Positions 39,147 to 46,724 of a stretch of DNA of 64,000 bases are shown in pieces. The translations under genes and the position numbers were made by a program. A model generated the notes under the pieces. The model saw only the letters and a list, made by a program, of their open reading frames with translations, had not been told where the DNA came from and did no database searches. The stretch lies in assembly GCA_016715765.1 (NCBI GenBank), contig JADJZJ010000014.1:1-64000 (forward strand), read 5' to 3'. This DNA comes from Opitutaceae bacterium. GTDB taxonomy: Bacteria; Verrucomicrobiota; Verrucomicrobiia; Opitutales; Opitutaceae. Every line of letters begins with the position of its first letter. Position 1 is the stretch's first letter.

Positions 39147-39743
39147 ATGCCCTCCCGCAGCGAGAAGCTCGCCCTGGAACTGAATGCCCAGAGACAGGCG
39201 TTCAAGGCCTTCCTCACCGCCCGCCTCGGCAGCGAAGCCGAGGCGGAGGACCTGCTCCAGAACAGCCTGGTGAAGGCCATGCACCACGCGGATGAAGTCA
39301 GGGACGACGGCCGCGCCGCGGCGTGGTTTTACCGCGTGCTGCGCAACGCGGTCATTGACCACTACCGCTCCAATGCCGCCGGCCGGCGTCGGGACGACGC
39401 GTTCAGTACGCTCATCAACAGCCTCGGCGAGGACATCGCCAGCGCGCCCGCGTGGGAGCCGCAGCTCTGCGGCTGCCTCAACCCGATCGTCGCCTCACTC
39501 AAGCCGCCGCAGGCCGAATTGCTGCGCCGCGTCGATCTCGACGGCGAATCCGTCCAGCTCGTGGCGAAGGACCTCGGCCTGACCTCGAACCACGCCAGCG
39601 TCGTCCTGCACCGCGCCCGCAAGGAACTGCGGCTCCGGCTCGAGCGCTTCTGCGGCGCCTGCGCCAAGGGCAAGTGCCTCGACTGCGACTGCGAGGCGGA
39701 GAAGGCGGCTCCGGGAACCGCCAAGGGCGCGAAGAGGCGCTAA
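39147..39743 (+). CDS. ECF sigma factor with Cys-rich tail (CorE/ECF44-like)
   Basis: This is 198 residues from ATG 39147, 10 bp after cusA. Region sigma-2 is at about 12-75 (EDLLQNSLVKAMHHADEV, AAAWFYRVLRNAVIDHYR) and sigma-4 at about 118-168 (ELLRRVDLDGESVQLVAKDL, SNHASVVLHRARKELRLRL). The linker has a C-x-C (C108, C110) and the end has C169, C172, C177, C180 and C182 (FCGACAKGKCLDCDCE). CorE-type sigma factors of the ECF44 group sense copper directly through such a Cys-rich C-terminal domain instead of an anti-sigma. None is seen here. It lies in the cus operon and probably drives the GTAA-N16-CGTC promoters at 33620, 39885 and 41253. Confidence 0.88.
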   Translation: MPSRSEKLALELNAQRQAFKAFLTARLGSEAEAEDLLQNSLVKAMHHADEVRDDGRAAAWFYRVLRNAVIDHYRSNAAGRRRDDAFSTLINSLGEDIASAPAWEPQLCGCLNPIVASLKPPQAELLRRVDLDGESVQLVAKDLGLTSNHASVVLHRARKELRLRLERFCGACAKGKCLDCDCEAEKAAPGTAKGAKRR

Positions 39744-39784
39744 GGATTTGTTTTCAGATTTGCCACAGGGCATTGGAGCCCGGC

Positions 39785-39846
39785 TGTAGGAGCGGCTTTA
39801 CGCCGCGATTGTGAGCGCATCATCGCGGCATAAAGCCGCTCCTACA
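39785..39846. repeat. Family A hairpin repeat, copy 3
   Basis: TGTAGGAGCGGCTTTACGCC ... GGCATAAAGCCGCTCCTACA, 62 bp like the other two. It sits 42 bp after the sigma-factor gene and before promoter P2, so it could end the cus operon transcript. Confidence 0.9.
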
Positions 39847-39884
39847 GGGAGACCGGACGTGCCCGCCCAACTGATGGAATTTTT

Positions 39885-39909
39885 GTAAGATTCCGCCGCC
39901 GGATCCGTC
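39885..39909 (+). promoter_or_regulatory. Predicted ECF-type promoter P2
   Basis: GTAAG (39885-39889) and CGTC (39906-39909) with a 16-bp spacer, 22 nt before the ATG of the 52-residue Cys-rich protein. It matches P1 and P3, including CGGAT/C just before CGTC. Confidence 0.65.
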
Positions 39910-39931
39910 TGCAGCCCGAATCCATCCCTCC

Positions 39932-40090
39932 ATGTCAAAACTCACCCAACCCTCCTCCGTTCCCTCCTGCGGCTGCAATCGCTGCAACTGCAACCGCGGC
40001 CCCCGCTGCCGCTGTCACGATTACAACGCCCTCATGGCTCTCGCCTTCTGGGACTACGCCCGGATGCTCCGCCGCCACCGGGCCAAGTGA
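39932..40090 (+). CDS. 52-residue Cys-rich mini-protein (metallothionein-like)
   Basis: ATG 39932 to TGA 40090. The first 29 residues contain six Cys in paired arrays, with C13-G-C15, C18-N-C20 and C26-R-C28 followed by His29 (CGCNRCNCNRGPRCRCH). The second half is a plain amphipathic basic helix (NALMALAFWDYARMLRRHRA). There is no signal peptide, so it is cytoplasmic. The C-x-C spacing fits thiolate binding of Cu(I) or Zn as in small metallothioneins, but no known family is recognised. It has its own predicted ECF promoter 22 nt upstream and is 12 bp from the next gene, so it probably leads a three-gene operon (39932-41050). Confidence 0.7.
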   Translation: MSKLTQPSSVPSCGCNRCNCNRGPRCRCHDYNALMALAFWDYARMLRRHRAK

Positions 40091-40102
40091 CTCCCTACTT
40101 TC

Positions 40103-40615
40103 ATGGCTTTAACTATTCACCCGAACTTCGCACGCTGGACGCCTGCCTCCGCCATGCGCGCCCTTGAGCTGAAAATACCACCCGTCGCCGTGGGCCTGAT
40201 TTTTGGCACGGTGATGTGGGGAGCCGCGCACTTCGCGCCGGTTTTCAATTTCACGCTGCCCGCGGGCCAGCTCATCGCGGCCGGCCTGGCCGCAATCGGC
40301 CTGGTCATTGCCGTTCTGGGCGTCGTCTCTTTTCGCCGGGCGAAGACCACCGTCAATCCCCTGCAGCCCGCGGCCGCCTCCAGCCTGGTCATTTCAGGCA
40401 TCTACCGGCGCACGCGCAATCCGATGTATCTCGGCCTGCTGCTGGTGCTGCTGGGTTGGGGGGCGCTGCTTGGAAACGCACTCGCCTTTGTTTTCGCCGC
40501 CGCGTTCATTCCCCTGATGAATCGACTCCAGATTCTGCCCGAGGAAAGATTCCTGGCCGCCCGCTTCGGGACCGCCTTCACCGCCTATCAATCCGCGGTG
40601 CGCCGCTGGATCTGA
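40103..40615 (+). CDS. Isoprenylcysteine carboxyl methyltransferase (ICMT)-like membrane protein
   Basis: This is 170 residues from ATG 40103, 12 bp after the Cys-rich mini-protein. Three to four membrane helices (IPPVAVGLIFGTVMWGAAHF, LIAAGLAAIGLVIAVLGVV, LVLLGWGALLGNALAF) precede the family signature for SAM binding: GIYRRTRNPMYLGLLL and the end ILPEERFLAARFG..YQSAVRRW. Bacterial members methylate lipid-like or thiol substrates and often turn up in metal-resistance loci. The substrate is unknown. Co-transcription with a Cys-rich peptide makes a role in metal stress plausible but unproven. Confidence 0.85.
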   Translation: MALTIHPNFARWTPASAMRALELKIPPVAVGLIFGTVMWGAAHFAPVFNFTLPAGQLIAAGLAAIGLVIAVLGVVSFRRAKTTVNPLQPAAASSLVISGIYRRTRNPMYLGLLLVLLGWGALLGNALAFVFAAAFIPLMNRLQILPEERFLAARFGTAFTAYQSAVRRWI

Positions 40616-40648
40616 GCGCCCTATTTCAGTCAACCCACCTGCAACCCC

Positions 40649-41050
40649 ATGGAATACCTGATTGGCTTCGGCCTGGCCCTGGCAGCCGCACTATTCGCCC
40701 GTTTCACCGGACTGGAACGCGACCGTGCCTTCTATCCGACCGTGATGATTGTCATCGCCCTGACCTATGGCCTGTTTGCCGTCATGGGTGGTTCCCTATC
40801 GGCGCTGGCCCTCGAGTCCGTGGCCATCGTCGGATTCATCGTGGTTTCGGTCCTGGGCTTCAAAATCAACCAATGGTTCGTGGTCGCGGCCCTGGCCGGT
40901 CACGGGATATTTGATTTTTTCCATCCCCATCTGCTGACCAATCCCGGCGTGCCCGTGTGGTGGCCGGGTTTCTGCCTGACCTACGATGTCACCGCGGCCG
41001 TCTACCTGGCTTGGCTGCTGCGGCGTGGCCAGGCCACGGGCACGCCTTGA
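40649..41050 (+). CDS. Small polytopic membrane protein, unknown function
   Basis: This is 133 residues from ATG 40649, 33 bp after the ICMT-like gene. Four hydrophobic segments are visible, with a conserved-looking polar motif HGIFDFFHPHLLTNPGVPVW near residues 84-103 and YDVTAAVYLAWLLRR at the end. The His pair and Asp in GHGIFDFFHPH could form a metal or substrate site in the membrane. I do not recognise the family. It is the probable last gene of the P2 operon. Confidence 0.65.
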   Translation: MEYLIGFGLALAAALFARFTGLERDRAFYPTVMIVIALTYGLFAVMGGSLSALALESVAIVGFIVVSVLGFKINQWFVVAALAGHGIFDFFHPHLLTNPGVPVWWPGFCLTYDVTAAVYLAWLLRRGQATGTP

Positions 41051-41090
41051 TATTGATTCCCCAAAGCCGAGACCCCTTGGTAGGTTATTG

Positions 41091-41155
41091 GGTAGGGCCC
41101 GACCTCCCTCCTTCGCCCGGCCTACGGAGGGCAGGCCAGACAGGCCGGGATCGGC
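41091..41155. repeat. Family B/M-type hairpin before copA promoter
   Basis: GTAGGGCCCGACCTCCCTCC ... CGGCCTACGGAGGGCAGGCC ... GGGATCGGCC, a degenerate relative of the family B element with the same inner CTCC...GGAG hairpin. The rest of 41051-41252 shows no gene. Confidence 0.65.
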
Positions 41156-41252
41156 CGGCGCACACCAAACCGTCCGTCCGGAGGCCGGACGCTACCCGCG
41201 GCAACTTCATTTTTCTGGGCATTTCTCATTAGTGCGCATTTTCCGAAGCGGT

Positions 41253-41277
41253 GTAAGAAATCTCCATCGGAACCGTC
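41253..41277 (+). promoter_or_regulatory. Predicted ECF-type promoter P3 of the copper ATPase
   Basis: GTAAG (41253-41257) and CGTC (41274-41277) with a 16-bp spacer, 24 nt before the ATG of the P-type ATPase. It has TGTAAGA at the -35 side exactly as P2. Confidence 0.65.
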
Positions 41278-41301
41278 TCTGCCGGTGAAGACTCCCAACC
41301 C

Positions 41302-43404
41302 ATGAAACACGATCACTCCTCTCCCGCCCACGACCACTCCGGTCACAACCAGCCAGAGACCCCGGCCGCCGACGCACCCGTCTACATGGGGCTGCCGCAC
41401 GAGCGCTACCTGCGCCCCCGGTTTCTGGTCGCCGTCGTCCTCACCCTGCCGGTGCTGTTTCTCTCCATGACGCCGATGGTGTCGCACGATCTCTACGACT
41501 ACCTCACCATGCGCGACTCGGCCTGGGTGCAGTTTGTCCTCACCACGCCGGTCTTCTTCTGGTGCGGCGCGCCGTTCATCCGGCGCTGGTGGAAGTCCAT
41601 CGTCGAGCGCGACACCAACATGTTCACGCTCACGGTCACGGGCACCGGCGCGGCGTACTTCTACAGCCTCGCCGCCGTGATCTTCTGGGAAAACTTCCCG
41701 CCGCAGTACTTCTCCCATCACGGCGGCCCGATCTACTTCGAGGGCACGGCCTTCATCACCACCATCGTCCTGCTCGGCCAGATCCTCGAGCAGCGCGCCC
41801 ATGCCCGCACCGATGCCGCGATCCGCGACCTCATGGACCTCGCACCGAAGCAGGCCCATCGGCTCCGCGCCGACGGCACCGAGGAGGACGTGCCCGCCTC
41901 GTCCATCCACCCCGGCGACCGCCTGCGCGTGCGCCCGGGCGAGCACCTGCCCGTGGACGGCGTCCTGCTCGAGGGCGCCGCCGAGGTGGACGAGTCCATG
42001 CTCACCGGCGAACCGCTGCCGGCCGCCAAGAACGCCGGCGACGCGCTCAGCGCCGGCACGCTCAACCCCACCGGCACCTTCGTCTACCGGGCCGAGCGGG
42101 TCGGCGCCGACACCCTGCTCGCCCAGATCGTCCGCCTCGTCGAACAGGCCGTCGAAAGCGAAGCCCCCATCGCCCGCCTTGCCGACCGCGTGTCGGCCTA
42201 CTTCGTGCCCGCCGTGCTCGCCATCGCCGTCATCAGCTTTTTTGCCTGGGGTCTGCTCGTGCCCGACCGCGGCTGGCTGCTCGGCCTGCTCAACGCCGTC
42301 GCCGTCCTCATCATCGCCTGCCCCTGCGCCCTCGGCCTCGCCACGCCGGTTTCACTCGTCACCGGCATCGGCCGCGGCGCCCAGGCCGGCGTGCTCGTGA
42401 AGGATGCCGCCGCGCTCGAACGCCTCGCCGGCGCCGACACCCTGCTCATCGACAAGACCGGCACGCTGACCGCCGGCCGGCCGCAGGTGGTCGGCATAAC
42501 TCCTGCCGGAGACTTCAACTTTCCGCTTCAACCTCAACTCAGCAGCACCGACGGGCTGCTGCACTTCGCGGCCGCCGCCGAAGCCTCGAGCGAGCACCCG
42601 CTCGCCCGGGCCATCGTCGCCGCCGCGCAATCCCGCGGCCTGGCGCTGCCCGCCGCCACTGATTTCTCCGCCCAACCCGGCGCCGGTGTCCGCGCCACGA
42701 TCAACGGCCGGATGATCGAGGTAGGGCGGGACCGCGGGGACCGCCGCGTTCCCGATCCGGCGCACCCGGAGGTCGCGCCCTACCCCCAGACCGCCACGGT
42801 TGTGGCCGTGACCATCGACGGGCAACACGCCGGCACGATCGCCCTGGCCGACACGGTCAAGCCCACGACTCCGGCCGCCATCGCCGAACTGCAGCGCCTC
42901 GGTTTGCATGTGGTCATGGTCACTGGCGATCGCGAGGAGGCCGCCCAGGCCCTGGCCGGCGAACTCCATCTCGACGGCTACCACGCCGGCGTCACGCCGG
43001 CGCGCAAACAGGAACTCGTCCGGGAGCACCAGGCCCGCGGCGAGCGCGTCATCTTCGCCGGCGACGGCCTCAACGACGCCCCCGCGCTGGCCGCCGCCGA
43101 CGTCGGCATCGCCATGGGCACCGGCACCGATGTCGCCATGCACAGCGCCGGCCTCGTCCTCGTGAAGGGCGACCTGCAGGCCATGGTCCGCGCCGTGCAC
43201 CTCAGCCGCGCCGTCATGCGCAACATCCGGCAGAATCTCTTCTGGGCCTTCGCCTACAACACCCTCGGCCTGCCGCTCGCCGCCGGCGCGTTCTATCCGC
43301 TCTTCGGCTGGCTGATGCACCCGATGATCGCCGGCGCCGCCATGAGCATCAGCTCGATCACCGTGGTGTCCAACGCCCTCCGGCTCCGCCGGGTAAAATT
43401 GTAG
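41302..43404 (+). CDS. copA: Copper-exporting P1B-type ATPase
   Basis: This is 700 residues from ATG 41302. A His-rich N-terminus (MKHDHSSPAHDHSGHN) replaces the usual HMA domain. Transport motif CPC (340-342, IIACPCALGLATP), phosphorylation Asp384 in DKTGTLT, SSEHPLARAI, MVTGDREEA and GDGLNDAPALAAADVG are intact. The last helices carry YNTLGLPLAAG and MSISSITVVSNALRL, the Cu(I) P1B-1 pattern. It pumps Cu(I) or Ag(I) out of the cytoplasm. Residues about 473-495 (EVGRDRGDRRVPDPAHPEVA) come from a hairpin repeat inserted in frame in the nucleotide-binding domain. TAG stop (43402-43404) lies in a GTAGGGGG sequence. It has its own predicted ECF promoter. Confidence 0.94.
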   Translation: MKHDHSSPAHDHSGHNQPETPAADAPVYMGLPHERYLRPRFLVAVVLTLPVLFLSMTPMVSHDLYDYLTMRDSAWVQFVLTTPVFFWCGAPFIRRWWKSIVERDTNMFTLTVTGTGAAYFYSLAAVIFWENFPPQYFSHHGGPIYFEGTAFITTIVLLGQILEQRAHARTDAAIRDLMDLAPKQAHRLRADGTEEDVPASSIHPGDRLRVRPGEHLPVDGVLLEGAAEVDESMLTGEPLPAAKNAGDALSAGTLNPTGTFVYRAERVGADTLLAQIVRLVEQAVESEAPIARLADRVSAYFVPAVLAIAVISFFAWGLLVPDRGWLLGLLNAVAVLIIACPCALGLATPVSLVTGIGRGAQAGVLVKDAAALERLAGADTLLIDKTGTLTAGRPQVVGITPAGDFNFPLQPQLSSTDGLLHFAAAAEASSEHPLARAIVAAAQSRGLALPAATDFSAQPGAGVRATINGRMIEVGRDRGDRRVPDPAHPEVAPYPQTATVVAVTIDGQHAGTIALADTVKPTTPAAIAELQRLGLHVVMVTGDREEAAQALAGELHLDGYHAGVTPARKQELVREHQARGERVIFAGDGLNDAPALAAADVGIAMGTGTDVAMHSAGLVLVKGDLQAMVRAVHLSRAVMRNIRQNLFWAFAYNTLGLPLAAGAFYPLFGWLMHPMIAGAAMSISSITVVSNALRLRRVKL
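42720..42784. repeat. GTAG...CTAC hairpin inside the copA reading frame
   Basis: GGTAGGGCGGGACC ... GGTCGCGCCCTACC, arms complementary at both ends. It has the repeat-like composition of family B/I and is read through in frame between INGRMI and TATVVAVTIDG, where P1B ATPases normally have a shorter link. Confidence 0.7.
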
Positions 43405-43429
43405 GGGGCCAAGAGGCGGGCAGGATCGC

Positions 43430-43482
43430 GTAGGCAGTCCGCTTGCGGACGCTTGAATTGCGCCCGCAAGCGGGCTGCCTAC
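43430..43482. repeat. Family G hairpin
   Basis: GTAGGCAGTCCGCTTGCGGA ... CGCCCGCAAGCGGGCTGCCTAC. Remnants are at 33475-33492 and 63660-63686. Confidence 0.85.
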
Positions 43483-43516
43483 CGGTTACATTCGCGCCCT
43501 TCGCGACCTTGCCTGT

Positions 43517-43602
43517 TGTAGGGCGGGGATTCCGATCCCCGCCTTCGTTTGTCTATAATTATACGAGGCGGGGATCGGAATCCCCGCCCTACAACCAAAC
43601 CT
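43517..43602. repeat. Family B hairpin, intergenic copy
   Basis: TGTAGGGCGGGGATTCCGAT ... ATCGGAATCCCCGCCCTACA and flank ACCAAACCT. The 77-bp core has the same length as the copy inside cusA. It lies in the 331-bp gap before 43736, which holds no other gene. Confidence 0.9.
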
Positions 43603-43735
43603 TTCACGGTTCCCCCGGTTTGATGCCCCGAATCCAATCGCGGTACCACCGCCCATCACAAATTTTCCCCACTCACCCGTAACTATTTGTCAGCGACTGA
43701 GGTTGTCCGCTAAGACCTGCCACCTTACCGCTCCC

Positions 43736-45901
43736 ATGTCGCCTCCCTGTCCGGCCGCCGCCACGCGCGGCCGCTTGCAGTTTCCTTGGTTCCTGTCCGG
43801 CCTGCTCCTGGCCGGAATCCTCCACGCGGCCCCGTCCCTCGACATCAGGTCCACCGCGACTCCGCCAGTGATTGACGGCCGGCTAGATGACGCCGCCTGG
43901 ACCACGGCGGCGCACAGCGACGCGCTTCGCCAGGTCTCGCCGCGCGAAAACGCCGACCCCACCGAGCGCACGGAGTTTTGGGTGACCTTCGACTCCAATC
44001 ACTTCTACGTGGCCGTGCGCAGCCATGACTCCGCCGGACTGGCCGGCATCAGCGCCTACTCGCTGCAACGCGACCAGGACAACGACTCCGACGATCTGGT
44101 CGGCATCGTGCTCGACACCTTTAACCGCCAGAGCGACGGCTACTTCTTCGGCCTCAGCGCCGCCGGCGGTCTCATCGACGGCCTCGTCCAGGACAAGGAT
44201 CAGTCCAACGACGACTGGGACGGCCTCTGGCACGGCCGCGTCACCCGCGACGCCGGCGGCTGGAGCGCGGAGTTTTCCATCCCCCTGAAATCGCTTTCCT
44301 TCGATCCCGGCAACCGGACCTGGGGATTCAACGTCATCCGGGCCATCCGGCGGAAACAGGAAGTCCAGCGCTGGTCCGGCTTCACGCGCGCCCGTTCCGA
44401 CGTGGCCCTGCCCGAGCTCGGCGAAATCAGGGGCCTCGAGGGTCTCCACCAGGGACGCGGCCTCGAACTCAAGCCCTACGCCAGCGTCACGCGGCGCTCC
44501 CGGCCTCGGGCCGGCGAAAAATCCACCGAGTTCAATCCCGGCCTCGACGTGGTCTGGCATGTTACCCCCTCGCTGGCCGCCACGCTCACCTTCAACACCG
44601 ACTTCGCCGACGCCGAGGTGGATGAGCGCCAGGTCAACCTCGGGCGCTTCCCGCTCTTCTTCCCCGAAAAGCGCTCGTTCTTCACACAGGACGCCGCGCT
44701 CTTCACCTTCGGCGGCATCCTCAACGATCCGGTGCCCTTTTACTCGCGCCGCATCGGCCTCGCCGCCGACGGCACCAAGATCGATCTCCTCGGCGGCGCC
44801 AAGCTCACCGGTCGCACCGGACCGTGGACCATCGGCCTGCTCGACGTCATGACCGACGAATATGCCGGCGTCGGTTCCAAGAACCTGTTCGTCGGCCGCG
44901 TCGCCCGGCAGTTGCTCGCCGAGTCGAGTGTCGGCGTCATCACCACGCACGGCGACCCGCGCACCGACGGCGACAATTCCCTCCTCGGCGTGGACTTCGC
45001 CTTCGTCAACAGCCATCTCCCCGGCGACAAATCGCTCAGCATCCGCGGCTCCATCCAGGCCACCGACTCCGACTTCGCCGGCGGCCAGGGCACCGCCGCC
45101 ACGGTCTGGGCCACCTACCCGAACGAACCATTCAGCGCCCAGTACTGGTACTCCCGGGTCGACGACCGCTTCGATCCCGCCCTCGGCTTCGTCTCGCGCA
45201 CCGGCATCCAGGATTTCTACACCAACCATGACTTTGCCTGGCGGCCGAAAAAACGGTTCGTCGAGTCGGTCAATTTTTTTGTCGAGACCGATCACATCAC
45301 CGACCTCGGCAGCCGTCTGCTCGACGACGGCATCTGGACCGGCATCCACTGCAAGAACGCCCGTGGCGACTGGTTCAATATCTGGGGCAGCCACCGCCGC
45401 GAGGCTTACGCCGAACCTTTTGCCATCCGCCCCGGCATCATCATCCCGGTCGGCCATCATGGCGGCGAGGCCATGCAGTTGCGCTTCGGCACCGCCACCT
45501 CCCGCGCCGTCAGCGCCGAGGTGCGCTGGCAGCACGGTGATTACCTCACCGGCCGGCAGGATGATCTGGAGGTGGAGGTCGCCTTACGCGCCGGCTATCG
45601 CGTGGAACTCGACCTCGCCACCCGCCTGCGCAACATCCGCCTGCCGCAGGGCGACTTCCGCGTTCAGACCGTCTACGCCAAGTCCGTCTACAACTTCAGT
45701 CCCGATCTTCAGCTCAGCCTGCTGGGGCAATACGACAACCTCTCCGAGACCCTCGGCATGAACTGTCGCATGAAATGGATCGTGCAGCCCGGCAACGAGG
45801 TCTTCCTCGTCGTCAACCAGGGCTACGACACGTCCCTCGACCGCCTCCGCCCCACCGGCAACGAAACCTCGCTCAAGGGCGCGTGGACGTACCGGTATTG
45901 A
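43736..45901 (+). CDS. CBM9-like / DUF5916 outer-membrane-type protein
   Basis: I chose ATG 43736 (MSPPCPAAATRG); the upstream TTG at 43703 adds an unlikely leader. A signal segment (LQFPWFLSGLLLAGILHAAP) is followed by a CBM9/DOMON-like domain (PPVIDGRLDDAAWTTAAH near residue 45, WSAEFSIPLKSLSF). The rest is a long beta-strand domain typical of DUF5916: LNFNTDFADAEVD-like TLTFNTDFADAEVDERQVNL, FPEKRSFFTQDAALF, NPVPFYSRRIGL-like DPVPFYSRRIGL. The end alternates like a barrel (GAWTYRY). It is probably located at the outer membrane. The ligand is unknown. It is not obviously linked to the metal genes on either side. Confidence 0.82.
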   Translation: MSPPCPAAATRGRLQFPWFLSGLLLAGILHAAPSLDIRSTATPPVIDGRLDDAAWTTAAHSDALRQVSPRENADPTERTEFWVTFDSNHFYVAVRSHDSAGLAGISAYSLQRDQDNDSDDLVGIVLDTFNRQSDGYFFGLSAAGGLIDGLVQDKDQSNDDWDGLWHGRVTRDAGGWSAEFSIPLKSLSFDPGNRTWGFNVIRAIRRKQEVQRWSGFTRARSDVALPELGEIRGLEGLHQGRGLELKPYASVTRRSRPRAGEKSTEFNPGLDVVWHVTPSLAATLTFNTDFADAEVDERQVNLGRFPLFFPEKRSFFTQDAALFTFGGILNDPVPFYSRRIGLAADGTKIDLLGGAKLTGRTGPWTIGLLDVMTDEYAGVGSKNLFVGRVARQLLAESSVGVITTHGDPRTDGDNSLLGVDFAFVNSHLPGDKSLSIRGSIQATDSDFAGGQGTAATVWATYPNEPFSAQYWYSRVDDRFDPALGFVSRTGIQDFYTNHDFAWRPKKRFVESVNFFVETDHITDLGSRLLDDGIWTGIHCKNARGDWFNIWGSHRREAYAEPFAIRPGIIIPVGHHGGEAMQLRFGTATSRAVSAEVRWQHGDYLTGRQDDLEVEVALRAGYRVELDLATRLRNIRLPQGDFRVQTVYAKSVYNFSPDLQLSLLGQYDNLSETLGMNCRMKWIVQPGNEVFLVVNQGYDTSLDRLRPTGNETSLKGAWTYRY

Positions 45902-45966
45902 AGCGAGAAAAAATCCGAAGAGGCGCGAACGGACTCATACCAATCGCCCAAGGCATTTGGGGTTGG

Positions 45967-46038
45967 GTAGCTACGAGCGTGAGCGAGTGGATCACACGCT
46001 GCGTACGCCAAACTCCACTCGCTCACGCTCGTGGCTAC
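45967..46038. repeat. Family C hairpin repeat, full copy
   Basis: GTAGCTACGAGCGTGAGCGA ... TCGCTCACGCTCGTGGCTAC. Confidence 0.88.
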
Positions 46039-46072
46039 CCTGATGCCGATGGGGCCGCACTGATAATTCCGA

Positions 46073-46155
46073 TGTAGGGCCGGACCTTGGTCCGCACCTT
46101 AAATTTCCTTTCGGCACCCTAGCCGCATAAGGCGTCACCGAGGTGACGCCCTGCA
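46073..46155. repeat. Family L composite hairpin, copy 2
   Basis: TGTAGGGCCGGACCTTGGTC ... GGCGTCACCGAGGTGACGCC then CTGCA. It is 83 bp against 82 bp for the copy at 33354-33435, and likewise stands upstream of a small Cys-rich secreted protein gene. Confidence 0.8.
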
Positions 46156-46616
46156 TTCGCGAAAGCAGCAGGCACTTGACTCTCCGGCACGGCCGGCGAC
46201 TGTTCCGGCCTGTGAAGCGTCTGTTCCAATCCGTCGCGCTGCTGCTGCTGGCCCTCTGGCTGCCGGCGACGCTGCATTGCGATCTGGAAGCCGCCGAACT
46301 CTGGGTCGAACATGCTGAAGACCACGCCGCCGTGTCTGATTCCTGCTGCCAGGCTGGTCTGGGCTGCACGCAAGATGGCTGCGACACGCTGGAAGGCTCC
46401 GCGGTCAAGTCCTCCGGAACCTTCGCCCGGGCCCCGTTGCCGGCCCCCTTTGTCTGTTGCTGCCTGATCTGCCTGCCGCCGGCCGAGCCGGCGTCGCTGC
46501 TCGCAGCCGTGCCGATTCAGTATCGGTTGGCTCCGGAATTGGACTGGGTCCCCATCGTCCATTTTGCCCGCCGCGCCGCGCCCCTGTCGCGCGCGCCTTC
46601 GTTCGTCGGTTGCTGA
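46143..46616 (+). CDS. Small secreted Cys-rich protein heading the czc operon
   Basis: The frame opens at a GTG (46143) inside the repeat. A more likely start is GTG 46212 or TTG 46176, which begin a signal peptide (LFQSVALLLLALWLPATLHC). The mature part has clustered Cys (SCCQAGLGCTQDGCDT near residue 65 of the long form, and FVCCCLICLPPA later) and ends in FVGC. It stands 108 bp upstream of the outer-membrane channel gene. The plan is the same as for the 33668 product before cusBA: signal, Cys clusters, Pro/Ala-rich end. No ECF-type promoter motif is visible here. The function is unknown. Confidence 0.5.
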   Translation: MTPCIRESSRHLTLRHGRRLFRPVKRLFQSVALLLLALWLPATLHCDLEAAELWVEHAEDHAAVSDSCCQAGLGCTQDGCDTLEGSAVKSSGTFARAPLPAPFVCCCLICLPPAEPASLLAAVPIQYRLAPELDWVPIVHFARRAAPLSRAPSFVGC

Positions 46617-46724
46617 TCAGTCCCTGCGCGGACTGACAGGTTTTCCGCCCACCCCCGGTGCCGTGCACCGGGTCTGCTCCCGGACCAGTCCGTCCGGAGT
46701 TCAACCACGATACCCTTCGAAGCC

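Noticed and set aside
42720..42784. A frameshift in copA at the odd segment
   Set aside because: The reading frame and all downstream P-type ATPase motifs continue without a break, so it is an in-frame insertion rather than a mutation.
46143..46160. An ECF-type promoter before the second Cys-rich protein
   Set aside because: No GTAA-N16-CGTC pair was found within 150 bp upstream. The nearest GTAG/CGTC words belong to the family L hairpin.
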